Assembly (NCBI GenBank): GCA_025667525.1 | Contig: CM046876.1 | Span: 571,761,469-571,825,468 of the forward strand | Length of the DNA: 64,000 nucleotides | Source of the DNA: Glebionis coronaria | Lineage: Eukaryota > Streptophyta > Magnoliopsida > Asterales > Asteraceae | Direction: 5' to 3' | Shown here: positions 23,274 through 35,333 of the stretch, piece by piece | How positions within the stretch are numbered: the stretch's first letter is position 1 | How the letters are laid out: the number at the start of each line of letters is the position of its first letter | Program-made: the position numbers and the translations under genes | Notes under the pieces: generated by a model | Seen by the model: the letters and a program-made list of their open reading frames with translations, nothing else | The model's database searches: none | Told to the model about the DNA's origin: nothing

Positions 23274-23663
23274 TAAAATGACTTGCCACATTGACACACT
23301 TATACTTTGAAGGACTCATAATTTGACAAATCTAATAACTTAATAGATACATTTATTAGTGTAACAAAAACTTTTGTTCAAAACTTTGTGCAATGGTAAA
23401 AAATCTTTACAATAGGCTTTTATACACTTTATTTAGATAATTTAGTGCTTTAATTAATGCACATGACTTATTAGTTTTTTTGAAAGGTTTGCATATGCAA
23501 AGTCATTGTGTAATAAGTCATTGATAAACCTATTGTTTCAATGTATAAAGCTATTCAAAAAGCTTTTTAATTAAGAAAAAATCTTTAGTAAACCTCCTAT
23601 TCAGGATGCTCTAACAAAGTAAGCACGCAAACCTAATAAAAACTAATGGTGCAAGAGCTTTTC
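23274..23663. other. intergenic, no gene seen
   Basis: AT-rich stretch rich in CTTTTAATTAAG-like motifs, with no coding frame. Confidence 0.4.
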
Positions 23664-23682
23664 TAACATAAATAAAAAGATA

Positions 23683-23893
23683 AAAAAATGGTATTTGGCA
23701 TAATCATCTTAAATCCGTGTACTTTTTTAGTACCGAACCCCCCACCCAACAAAGAAGACATATCCCGGTAAATTACCTATGCAACACTGGCTGACCAAGC
23801 CGGGGCGTGATTCGAACCCCCGCCCTTTCCCTTGACTTAGTCAACTGCGTGTTTTTGCGGTAGTTGGTGGCCAACTGCCCTAAAGTAGTTGGT
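23683..23893 (-). mobile_element. tRNA-derived SINE
   Basis: On the minus strand a box B, GGGTTCGAATCAC (about 23808-23820), lies downstream of an ACCAACTACC/GTTGGC box A region. The copy is bounded by a 19-bp direct repeat TAACATAAATAAAAAGATA (23664-23682 and 23894-23912). The 3' end on the minus strand is T-rich. Confidence 0.8.
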
Positions 23894-23949
23894 TAACATA
23901 AATAAAAAGATACATGAAAATACAAACACAAGCAACACATAAACACACA

Positions 23950-24922
23950 TAGAGGTGCGAATAAATCGGATTAAACCGGATTCGGATTTTCAAAAATCCG
24001 GATTTGATAAATCCGGATTTTTGAAAATCCGGATTCGGATCGGATCTTTCTGAATCGGATTTTTTCGGATTAAAAAGTTCGTATCGGTTTTTTTTCGAAT
24101 AAAAATTTTCGTTATCGGATTTTATCGGCTTTTTTTTCGGATCGGTTTTTTCGGTAAAAAATGTTCAGATAGGGTTTTCTTCGGTTAAAAATGTTCGGAT
24201 CGAGTTTTTTTTCGGTTAAAAAGTTCGTATCGGTTTTTTTCGAATTTTATTTACAAACATCATTAAAGAAAAATACAAGCATAAAACATTAAAAAAAAAA
24301 TCCCACGTGATAAAATGAAAAGTTCCGAGTGAATTTAAACTTAAATTAATTAAGCAAAATATCTAAACATTTGTATGCATTTCAAAAAAAACAGCAAATA
24401 ACAAAAACTTGTGAAAATTTGAAAAAACCAAAACATGGAGGAACCAAAATTCACAAAAAAGCGGCAAAATCACAAAGCTTCCGAGACACGACTAAAAAAA
24501 GGAAAAAAAAAACATCCAAATTCCAATCTTTCACCACACGATGGGCGGCCAAACCCAAATTTTCATCAAAAATTTCAAATCACTTTCTTTATTAGAGCCC
24601 TAAAATAAAACCAACCAACTCCCACACTATTAACATTTTTTTAAACAAAAATTAAATATTTTATCCGGTTTTATCCGGTTAAACCGGTAAAAAAATCCGG
24701 TAAAAATCCGAATATATTTATAAAAAAATAAATAAATAAATAAATAAATAAAAAATAAAAACCGGATAAATCCGGTAAATTATCCGGTTTTATCCAATTT
24801 TCGGAAAAAATGGAAATCCGGTTTAACCGGATCGGATTAAAAAATCCGGACCGGATTTTTAAAATCCGGTTTTTGAAAAATCCGGATCGGATTTTTTGAC
24901 CGGATTTTTATTTGCACCTCTA
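23950..24922. mobile_element. hAT-type non-autonomous element, 973 bp
   Basis: The ends are TAGAGGTGCGAATAAA and, inverted, TTTATTTGCACCTCTA. Both flanks are AACACACA (23942-23949 and 24923-24930), a perfect 8-bp target duplication. The subterminal regions are packed with ATCCGGATTT and CGGATTTT repeats. The interior has a short open frame (24371-24595) rich in Lys/Thr without known features, and a (AAAT)n run at about 24727-24755. The TAGAGGTG start is shared with the element at 12129-12543, so both were probably moved by related transposases. Confidence 0.9.
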
Positions 24923-24930
24923 AACACACA

Positions 24931-25549
24931 TACATAAACATAAATATAAAGACAAAACTCACCCCAAGAAAAAAAAACAGATCGCGTAGCTAATAGCCCA
25001 CTCGTGACACATCATATCGTGTGCTCTTAAAGTCATGCCAATAAGTCTTCAGGCCTACTCAAAATAATAAAATGTAACTAAGCTACTTGCCAAGTACTTC
25101 GTTATGTTTATACTGAGTATTAGTGCATTTCAAAAAAACTATACAGGACTACAAGCATAGTTTTTCTTACAGGTTGCATATAGAAAAAATCGAGACTCAA
25201 TTGTAGAGATGTTTAACGCTACGCCACAAAACTCAATTATAATGGCATCCTTATTTCATTTTTTTTCAAGTAAACTTTCTCAACGACAATAGTACCTGTA
25301 AATTGTGTCACAACGAGTCACAACAATTGTTCTAATGGTTACCAAAATGTTACAAGCACACAAAATATGAAGGAAACAGATAATGAGCATATAAATATGA
25401 ATGATCATGCAGTGTAACACTCACACTAATGTACTTACCCTCTGGGGCGTTTACCCTAGACGTTCAAACAAGATGAAGCATAAGCCATCACTGGTACTAT
25501 TCCCAGGGTTTCTCAATATTGCTGTTATAAGGCTCTGAGGCTGTGATTC
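24931..25549. other. intergenic, no gene seen
   Basis: No coding frame is recognised in this stretch. Confidence 0.4.
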
Positions 25550-26060
25550 TCACAAAGCCATCCACTCAGGAACGAACTTCACTCGTGTCTTCTTTTGTGC
25601 ATAATCTTCAAACATTGAGCTTTTGCTCCTTAGGCTGCTGTAAGCTTGAGGATCCTCTTGAGTAGACGATGAAAATCTATGGGCATCGGACAATAAATGC
25701 AGACGTATTATCGAATTGAAAAGGTGCAGTAGTTGAACAGAGGGATAGTTACCATCTTTTGATACTGGTGATGACGCTTGTGCTAACTTCTTGTGTATGT
25801 TTGTTATTAAGCTGTATGAGGTACATCCCTTTCAATCACTGGTATATGGGTGAGGCCACATTAACAGACTCAAGATGTTCTTGAATTTTGCTTATGCTAA
25901 ACTCCTTCTAGATCATATTCTTCGACTGATAGTCTTCTTCATCCCTATGGCTTTATCAAGGTTAGAGCAAATCTCAGTAATTCTTTAACTTCTTGGAAGC
26001 TTCCATCATTTCCTCTTTTGTTGATAGCTCCGGCTTCACGACTTGCAGTATTTATTAACC
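25550..26060 (-). pseudogene. broken C-terminal gene fragment, family unknown
   Basis: On the minus strand, a frame open from about 25840 to a stop at 25550-25552 carries HLFNSIIRLHLLSDAHRF, then SSSTQEDPQAYSSLRSKSSM and KKTRVKFVPEWMAL. This looks coding and ends like a protein C-terminus. Further upstream, about 26030-25960 reads VVKPELSTKEEMMEASKKLK and then a stop; about 25925-25850 reads KIQEHLESVNVASPIYQ and then a stop. The pieces lie in different frames and are separated by stops. Introns could explain part of this; a GTAACT...CATAG intron of about 75 bp is possible at about 25759-25685. I do not recognise the family. Decay or an unannotated spliced gene are both possible. Confidence 0.4.
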
Positions 26061-26199
26061 TTGTAGCGTGGCTGTGTTCATCCTTTAAGCTTCCCCTAAT
26101 TTTGATGTTCCTTGAAATTTGGATTGTCACATGTGTATCAAGTGTGGTTGTCTCAACTAGATGATCCCCGTTTAAGATACAGACAAGCATTACTTATAA

Positions 26200-29100
26200 C
26201 TTATAAGGGGTGTAAGAAGTATAAGGATTCGTATTACAGCATGCTAACATACACTTTGTTGAAACTTTAGATATTAGGTACTAAAAAGTGTCGCCATAAC
26301 CGAAGAAATATTTCATTGAAGGAACTAATATGTCAATTATCTAGGTTGAAGATATAGACCACAATAACCATCTAGTGTTGTTATATGGGAAGTATGTAGA
26401 GGTTGTGCTTTCAAACATGAGAATATGTTTCTTTCGAGCTTAATGAGGTTAGGCAACTTCTTCCTTCATATAGTTTTACTCTATTTATGCATATCACAGA
26501 TATTTAGGAAATGTTATGACATCATCTTCCAATACTCAGATTTATTAGTTAAGTTTTCTGACATGCAATGTTATGAAACTGAAAAAAAATACGGGTGAGG
26601 TTATTAATACCCCCTAAAAAACAATCTATACCCCCTTTGTTTTTTTTGTTTTTTTGATTTTTTTTTATTTTTATAATTTTGTTTACCTTAAAAAAACTGA
26701 GAATCTGAAAATACAGAATAAAAATTATAAAGTTTAACAGGTCAAAAGTATCGGAATAAAATACTGGTTATGACACCTAGGGGACAAGTACAAGTGGATG
26801 GTACTATTTAGTACCTTCCTGGTGGGTCAAGAGGGGTACCAATACTCCAATAGTACCAACCCAAAAATACTGGTTATGACACCTGTTATCACGCACAACA
26901 ATCAATAACAGACAAGCTTCTTAGCTGGTTCAAAGTACATACTTTGAGCAATAAAAGCTTTAAGGTGGCAACGCCGACCTATATATGGACAAATAGATCG
27001 GTCTAAATTATTAGATAAACTTTAAACTACTTGGCTTTGTGCATTTTCCTCATTAAATGGGATCATTACTGAATTCCTAGTACGAGCCCTCAAATTTACA
27101 TGTTCACGAGTTCTTTATAAGCATATTATTGATGATAGATACTAAATTTTACATAACAGTTAGCTAGGTAATAACAATATTCATACTCATGTATTTCCTT
27201 TCCTTTCCTTTTAATGTTTCAGACAATCTTCCATCCATACATCTAAGAGTACATTCCTTACGCCTATACAAAACCACAAATGTTCCTCTAACATCTTTAA
27301 AAACAACTAAGGGTATTGTGAGATATGATCGATACAATTAATCATTTGTTTAGGATTCTCATCTTCGTTCGTACTACTTGCTGTGAATGTCATCTAGGAT
27401 TTAGTATCATATACCACCAAGGACAGAAAAAGTTATTTTTTGGCTCCATGTCCAAAATAGTATTTGAGCATACGTTTGCTTGATTCGGCATACTACCAAA
27501 TCTGAATTAAAAAGTTTCAACGATATTCTAAACTAGAAACATAAAAATATAAAAAGAAGTTGAATGAATGCATGTTGGTGTTGTTGAGGAATTTCAGCCA
27601 CAAAACTATCCTGAGGTGATACATATGTCTATATATAGCCTTCTACTTGCGTAGCTCATTTGCCAGTTTTGATATTTACGTTTCCAGATACATAACAAAC
27701 CTCAATGAGGGATGTATGACTTATCAAACTAGTGTTGGTACAGAGTTGGGAATGTTTGCTCTGGCAAAAGAAATTTGATCTTATATGGTTGAACCATTTA
27801 ATAAACGGATAAGTACGGTTTATTATTCTAGTTGGAAAAAAATGTCAAGAGTCAAGACTATGGTATTTGAAATACCGCTCCCGGTATTATATCTAAATTA
27901 CATTCTGTTCCCTTGGTGTCATTATACATAAAAAAATTGACTGTCAAAGTCAAAATATCTATACATTTATACAAGAATCAAGATACTACTATAACAATAT
28001 CTAACTGACAAAAGATCTGCTTAGGAAGTGGACAAAAAGTGTTTCAGGTCAACACAACCCATCCTGACCCGCCCATTTTTGCCATACAGGCAATTGATCT
28101 TTCACTAATCATTCCTATCAAGAAAAAAGGAGTTCAGAAATTCAATTTGTGCATAAGCCCTTTAACCCTGCTGATCAAAGGCAGTTTTGATTTTTGAAGA
28201 AACACAAAACGAATATCAATAGATCTTATTGTATTTTCTTATAATCTGTCGGTCATGAAGGATGAAGAGAATAAGATAAATACAATATGCTTAAAAGAGG
28301 GGTGACATGCCTGTCACTCATTTAAATCTATCTTAGATAACGAACGAATAAAGAGTATTAAATGATACTCTCTTTGCATTAGAAATAATACAGTGTTAAC
28401 TTGACACAGTATACAAGTTTGATTAATACCAAAACGCCTAAAATGTCCTTTACCACAAATATAATATATGAGACTCGTGCACATGAATAAAGCAGTCAAT
28501 GTTAAGTAAATATCACTAGGCGACAGAAAAGCAAATATTTGCCAAACATTTTCCATAAAGAGGAGACCTTCTAATTCTTATTATCCCGCAAGTATAGATT
28601 TAGCGTTTTCTTGTGTGTATGAACTATGAACCTCGTACATGAACTTGGCATATAAGTAAGCAGGGCCTAACTCCTACGAATAAACAGATTAATAGCCCTT
28701 GGTAATGGTTGGTTGGCTCATCCTGACCCTGCTTAGCTCTACATGGCTCCAAGAGCCCCTGCCACAAGGATAGATGGTGCAAGTACATTTCTAAAAGTAT
28801 TATAGAAAAATACTATGTAACTAATAGCCTTGAGAATTGGTTGGTCGGCTCTACAAACTAAAGTCACTAGTCAGCTGGAGCAACCAAAATTTTAAAGCAC
28901 GTTCAGCTGATATGACAGTTTTTCTTAGCCGATTCATCCCAGGAACTATACTAAATCTATAAGAAATATAAAATCCTTATTTTGCTCTATCTGGACCTGC
29001 TTGGCCTTTTTGTAGCTCCGCCCCTGCCACCAGATGTGAAACAGGACGCAATGACGGATAGTGCAAGAATTTTTTTACAATTATTCAAGAATATATATAT

Positions 29101-30289
29101 AAGTGAAAAATGTTTATTATATCACTCTACCCTTTCGTTCGGTTTTGCACTTATTGTGCAGGATGTCTTTGCATTTTATCATAGTTTTGGGGTGTTTCCA
29201 CAAACCTCTCCAAACACTAATAGATATAGTGAAAAGTTAAAATTTGTCTTTTATGCAACATGGCTAACGAGATAATCATAAATAATGCAATTGGTTTGCA
29301 ACTATAGTCAACAACTTCAGTAAGGCTGATGCCACTAAGCATTATGTAACAATAGGAGTAACGATTACTCATGGACAATATTTTTTTAAATAAACTACTT
29401 ATTTAGTCTTATATTCTTTGTTTGCTTTTTTATTCAAGGTCAGTTTCAAATATCATGTTACTTACCGAAACTGTAATGTAAAGTACTGCCTTAATTTAAT
29501 ATATCAGTTAAATAGGTTGTTAGGGCCCAAATTGTATACAAATTCTTATAACCTTAGAAAAACATAGAACCTATTAAGCTAAGCTAGTCAGGACACACAA
29601 GTTCTTTACCGGACTATGAATTTGAGTCATAAAAAAAACTATTGCATATTCTGATGAAAAGAAAAAGAAAAGAGGAAAACTTATCAGAAATCCAATAGAT
29701 TTACCTCTGTTCTTTGTAAAACAACAGCATGAAGATTTTGAAATTTTCCATAATTATGTGAACATGTAGTTAATTATCCCTGCAAAAAAGTCAACGTTTT
29801 AAAAAACGTTATGTCCAACGTTTATACATATTAAGGGAGCGCCCTACAAAAATAAAATTATATAAAATATGATGCAGAAAATTTGAACAATTTAAAAAAT
29901 ATTTTAATCATCAGTAAATTGTGTAGGATTTAAAATAACAGAACTAATTTGGAAAATTATAATTTGAAATGAGATGATTAAGGAATGTTTTTGTATGGTG
30001 GCCATATGGATAAAACATAACGATTCAATGTGAGAACACCGGATAGGTAAAAGAGCGGTATTTAGATAGCCTAAATATAAACAACCGGACCCCACACGTG
30101 TTAGAATTGCATGTTCTTTTCATCTCCACCCCACCCCCACCCCACTCGCCTACCAGTGACCACACCAAATACCACAAAATGTGAAGGGTACTTTCCCCCC
30201 AATAAACATTCTACTGTAACATTCATGGTACTTGTACATATATAGTATAAAACTATAAACTTTAATGAAAATAAACGCGGTCATTTTCA
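26200..30289. other. 4.1-kb stretch without a recognised gene
   Basis: The region is AT-rich with stops in all frames. It holds an AATACTGGTTATGACACCT direct repeat (about 26762 and 26865), the diverged copy of 16680-16990 (about 27440-27690), and two TTGGTTGGYNGGCTC-like pieces at about 28707 and 28838. Open frames of 80-97 codons (28314-28556 minus, 28982-29275 plus) show no known domain. Confidence 0.4.
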
Positions 30290-30301
30290 AATCTTTTAGC
30301 T

Positions 30302-30310
30302 TATAAATAG
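30302..30310 (+). promoter_or_regulatory. TATA box of the dioxygenase gene
   Basis: TATAAATAG lies 69 bp upstream of the start codon at 30371, a usual distance for a plant gene with a short leader. The duplicated copy has TTATAAGATAAG at the equivalent place (about 44737-44748), so this box is damaged there. Confidence 0.65.
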
Positions 30311-30370
30311 ACAAGATTTATAGCATCCAAATATTCGAAGTTAACTCTCAGCAAGAGAAACAGACAGAAA

Positions 30371-32266
30371 ATGGAACCAGATAATTCATTTACGAGTGTC
30401 ATGGCACTTACACTAGAATGTCAAAAACATATACCCGAACAGTACGTTCTTCCTCCTTTACAACGACCAAGCATGAGCCTCACTGATCACATTCCTACCA
30501 GCCTACCCCTCATTGACCTTTCCATAATCAACCACCCAGCACATAGATCCCAAGTAATTGATGAAGTACGCGCTGCCTGCAAGCAACTTGGCTTTTTTCA
30601 GGTATGTATTTATGCAAAAACGAGCATGAAACAAGAAAATACGTACATCGATATATAAGATGCCTTATTGGCTTTGTTTACATGCGTTTTCCAGGCTCTA
30701 TATGCTTCAAATTTTCACTTTTCACGATACAAAAAAAGGTAACGAAAACCATTTCAGCCAATGATACATGGCGAGCTGGACTAACATATTTTTTTTATAA
30801 AATATGTATCGCAAAAATAACGGTTTTCGACGTAAATATAGTGCATGCATGCATTTATCTTTGAGATTTTATTTTGGGTAGATAAAATAAACATGTGTAT
30901 TTGAAGGTAATAAATCATGGGATTCCTACTTCAGTCATGAAAGATGCACTAGACTCTGCTGAAGAGTTCTTTAACTTGCCAAGTGAAGCGAAGATGTGTT
31001 TTGCTTCAGCTGATGTTCACGAGCCAGTGAGATATGGAACTAGTATGAATCATGGGAAGGATAAAGTGTTTTACTGGAGAGACTTCATCAAGCTTTATGC
31101 TAATCCAATATCAGAATGGATACATTTATGGCCATCGAATCCTCCAAGTTACAGGTAATCAAACTTATCAAGCACAATGATTCTTTTACATACAAGTCAA
31201 TATATTCAGAAGGAGCGTGCACGGGTCCCATGAAACAAGGCTAAACTTTTTAATTTAGAAGACAAAGTCAGGAAATGTTACTTCACAATGTATGTGGCAA
31301 CATTTATGCTTTGTTAACGAGTTTCTTGTTGGAAATAAAGGAAACGAAGCGGTTAGAAACTAAAAACTTTTCAACCTAAGTGTTGATTATCATGAGAGAA
31401 AAGAAGGATAGTCCAATAACTCCTTAACAATGACTTAACTACCCCCAAGTCAAACTAAAATGCTTTACACAAATAAGGGGTAACACCTTAAAGAAAAAAT
31501 ATATAACACATAACATTTTGTTTTTATTTCCTTCTAACCCGGGCACATGCAAAAAAATTTACTTCCGTTTCTTTTCTTCTCTCCAAACTTAGAAACACAA
31601 CGTTAAAGAACGATGTAATTTGGGTAATGTAACTGTGCAAGTGTATCATCATTTATCGGGATTGTAGTTTAACATCGGATTGCTTATTTTTCATACAGAG
31701 AGAAGATGGGAAGCTATGCACATGCAATGCATACATTACAAAAGCAGTTAATGGAAGTGGTTATTGAAAGCTTAGGCCTGAATGCCAACTACTTACATGA
31801 AGACATTGAAGATGGTTCTCAAGTATTGGCTGTAAACTGTTACCCGTCTTGCCCTGAACCAGATCTTGCACTAGGGATGCCACCACACACGGATTATGGT
31901 ACCCTGACCATCTTAAGTCAAAACCACCAAGGACTTGAAATCATGGACCACGACAAAAGATGGCACCCAGTTCCATTTATCGAAGGTGCTCTAATAGTTC
32001 AGTTGGGGGATCAATCTGAAGTAATGAGCAACGGGAGGTACAAGAGTACGCCACATAGAGCAATTCTCAACATGCAGAAGAAGCGTCTGTCAATTGCAAG
32101 CCTCCATAGTTTTGCAATAGAGAAAAAGATAGGGCCAGCACCCGAGCTAGTTGATGAGCAACACCCTGTCGCCTACAAAGAAGGGAGTTTTGCTGAATTT
32201 CTTGATTGCATTGCCCTTAACTCTGTAACGGATGTTAAGTACATCGACACGTTGAGAATTCACTGA
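30371..32266 (+). CDS. 2-oxoglutarate/Fe(II)-dependent dioxygenase, 348 aa
   Basis: Three exons, 30371-30601, 30907-31154 and 31699-32266, are joined by GTATGT...GAAG and GTAATC...ACAG introns in phases 0 and 2. The N-terminal domain (about 45-150) has the usual LPLIDLS and VINHGIP motifs. The catalytic double-stranded beta-helix domain shows the iron ligands His223, Asp225 (HTDYGTLTIL) and His279 (STPHRAIL), and Arg289/Ser291 (RLSIAS) for binding 2-oxoglutarate. The length is usual for plant specialised-metabolism (DOXC) dioxygenases. Motifs such as LGDQSEVMSNGRYKS resemble the flavanone-3-dioxygenase/DMR6-like group, but the substrate cannot be read from sequence. It should act in the cytosol on a small molecule. 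All splice sites and catalytic residues are intact. Confidence 0.92.
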
Positions 32267-33317
32267 AAGATGGTATGTGAAGTACCAAACAAGCATGAAA
32301 AGAAGTGATCATAAAAGGCGTTACTAGAGCACCACTCAACAGGTGTCTAAGTTAAGGAAACTGAAGCAATGGTTGAAGATATTATATATCCTTTTATATC
32401 ACTACGTTAAAGTTCTCAACTATTTGGATTCATGATTAACTACAGTAATCAACTTATGGTTTATCGACAGAGTTACGATTATCCTGCCATTTGTTCTAGT
32501 AGTTTCCTTGTGTGTACACAACTATTACATTTTCTTCACCTTACGAAAACCATCACTTCCACACACAGTAAATGAAGATCTTTTTAAGTTAATCATCGAT
32601 GAACGTTTTATATACTTCTATAGATAGTGTTAGGTCCTAATGTCTTCATTTTTAGTATTGGCTTATTTATTAGTTCTGGATAAGAATCATTTGGCATTTA
32701 AATATCCCTATGAGCCCATAACTTTTCCACAAAAGTTGGACCAACAGCAAGTTCCAAATACTACCTTTTGACGCAAATAAGTTTGTTGAATAGCCAACGT
32801 GCCTGACCGTGTTACCGATCCAACCTCCACTACTACCCCACATAAGAAGAACGGATCCAAGATGTCGGATGACGAAAGACAGAAGTACAATGTGATTCTG
32901 ACGGAACAAAGTAACGACAAATTATCAAGGTCAATTTTATTTATTTCCTAAAACCTAACTCCAAAATCTGCACTCAATGTTACTAAACATAATAAACTAC
33001 CAAATCCTATTCAGCGTATCTTCTATCTATTTCCTAAACAGAGGACATAATGGCATATAATCCAATCAAAGCAACAAGTCATTCCTAAGCATAACAATAT
33101 ATTGTTTCTATTCTGTACCTGAAAGTACTTAGTAGTATACTACGACCAAAGGGATGCAATTCTTTTCATATCTACCATTGAATAGTACATACTCCCTTCG
33201 TTCAAAATAACTGTCCACTTTCATATTTCAACTTCATAGGTCAAGATGACAATGTAATGGTCCCTACTTTTCTTAAAAAGCAGCAGTATGCAATTTGAAA
33301 GTCAACACTAAGACTAG

Positions 33318-33732
33318 CCTTAGGCTGGATGGAGTGGTAAGCACTCACTCGCCATTCACCTCAACGCCACCTCAGACTCACTCACACTCACCTTTCACCC
33401 GTAATGGTCACCACTCACTCATCATAACACACCTAAAATACTCACTTTATACAAAATATACCCCACATACACTCACAACCAAAATAAAACATAATAAAAA
33501 CATAATTTCTTTTACCACTCACCGTTGGTGAGTGACTCACCAGTTGCATGATAACTCACGCGTGAGCTATGTGGGGTGACCCTTTTCCGCTCGCCTTCCA
33601 CCTAAGCTTCCTCTCTCCATTTATCTCCCCTCACTCACTCCCTCTCACTTTTCACAACATTGGTGGCATCACCCTCGCCTTTCAATTAAAAACTCACCAA
33701 GGCACTCACGGTGAGCACTACGGGTAGCCTAA
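33318..33732. mobile_element. MITE in the 3' flank of the dioxygenase gene
   Basis: CTTAGGCTGGATGGAGTGGT at the left and GTAGCCTAAG at the right are inverted ends around a CACTCACC-rich core. The equivalent part of the second duplicate lacks it, so it came in after the duplication or was lost there. The target duplication is not clear. Confidence 0.55.
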
Positions 33733-34010
33733 GATAACGATAGGCGTAAGAGGCCCGTTTTTCTACAACCTTAGTGCAATTTGAAAGTGAAGCCTAAGGT
33801 AACAATAGGCGTAAGTAAGAGCCTGGTTTGTTCTAATACGCGTAAGAGGCAACACATCCAAAGGTTGAAATTTAATGACTTAATTGGCAATGAATTATGT
33901 CACAAATATGATAAATTGATAATTAAGTGACTTAACTAATACAGTACAAATCAATATTCAACTTTAAATATATTTTTGGTATAAGAAAAAGCTTACCTGA
34001 GTAATTACTC

Positions 34011-35333
34011 CGTCAACGGCGTATAAACGCCGGTCGCTCAACACAGCTGTTAAGGTGTTTTGTTTTCTGTTTGAACATGTTTGGAAAGTTAAAAAAAGTC
34101 TTTGTATTTTTAAGCAGTGCAAACTATAAAAATATTTATAAATTATATTATATTTATATTATATTAAAATATATTGAGTTTAAAAACTGTTATACATAAA
34201 AAAAAAAAACAAAGTCAAAAAAACTAAAGATCTATTTTATCGGTTTTTTTTACTTTTCATATCACGTCAAATCTTAACTAGACGTCTTTATGTATTGCGT
34301 AACGTGAAGGTCAAACCTTGCGTTTTTGCGAGACTTTTACAAACCTCTTAGAACATTACATTATTGGATTATTGTTTGAGATGAAAAACATTACACTTTT
34401 ACTTATTAAAAGTAAATTAAATTAAATAAATTGATTAAAAATAGGAAAAACAAAAATTATTAAAAATATATCAAAATAAATGTTTAATGAAATATGTAGC
34501 ATATAATTTCTAAAAACGCGATAAAAAGAAATTATTAAGAAATTAAATTTGTAAAAACATATTTTAATTTTAAAATAAAAATATGGTTACCAAAAATTAT
34601 ATAAATAGTTATATTATTCCAAAAAAAAATATTTATATAAAAAACATATCTAAAAGTTTAATTTTTAAAAACTTTTTAATAATAAATATTCCAAATGTTT
34701 CATGATGTAGTAATAGAAATAAATCAAGACGTCTACTTATCTAGGGCTCAGCATCGAGCTCGGACCGGATCGAGGATCGAAATGATTCAAAATCTCAGAC
34801 TGAAATAGAATGGTCTAGTCCGGGTTGATTTGGTTTGGTTTAGTATTTGGTCCGGTCTTATTAAACGTAATTGACAGATTTTTGGTAGGTTCGAACATGA
34901 CTAGACCAATCGGACGAAATTTGTCGTTAATGAGTTATTACTTATTGCACTGCAAAATTGATAATTTGACATGTACATTTTGCGTGACGCTGATATTTTT
35001 TAAGGAAATTTCATATCTCCCTTTTTTTTAAAGAAATTAAATTAAATAAATTTATTAAAAAGTAAGATAATATATAAATTATTCTTATCTTTTATGTCTC
35101 ACATTGTATTTTTATCTTCTTTATTTTAAGAGGTATTTCTATCTTATTTGTTTTATACTAAATTTACACAAATCAACAAATCAAAATGTTTTAAAAGATT
35201 AAGATGTTAGGAAAAATTGAAATGAAGAATGTGATCAAAATGCTTTAAAAGATTAAGATATTAGGAAAAATTGAAATGATTAAGAATGTGACTAATTATG
35301 TATCTAGATACATATGATAATAGATTCTTTGTT
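34011..35333. other. intergenic, no gene seen
   Basis: AT-rich. A CGGACCGGATCGAGGATCG and GGTCCGGTC-containing piece at about 34745-34860 resembles the insert at 46112-46375. A short duplication, AAAATGYTTTAAAAGATTAAG, occurs at about 35184 and 35237. Confidence 0.4.

Larger units (their letters stand above)
30290..34010 (+). repeat. segmental duplication, copy 1
   Basis: The dioxygenase gene, about 80 bp upstream and about 1.7 kb downstream match 44735-49320 in the same orientation. The match runs from ATTTATAGCA before the first exon to GAAAAAGCTTACCTGAGTAA at about 33986-34005 (49298-49317 in copy 2). Transposon insertions differ between copies, so the lengths differ. Confidence 0.85.

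Noticed and set aside
32670..32920. Minus-strand frames shared by both duplicates (also 47559-47854)
   Set aside because: Both copies are alike because of the segmental duplication, but the frames differ in length and carry indels; no domain is recognised.
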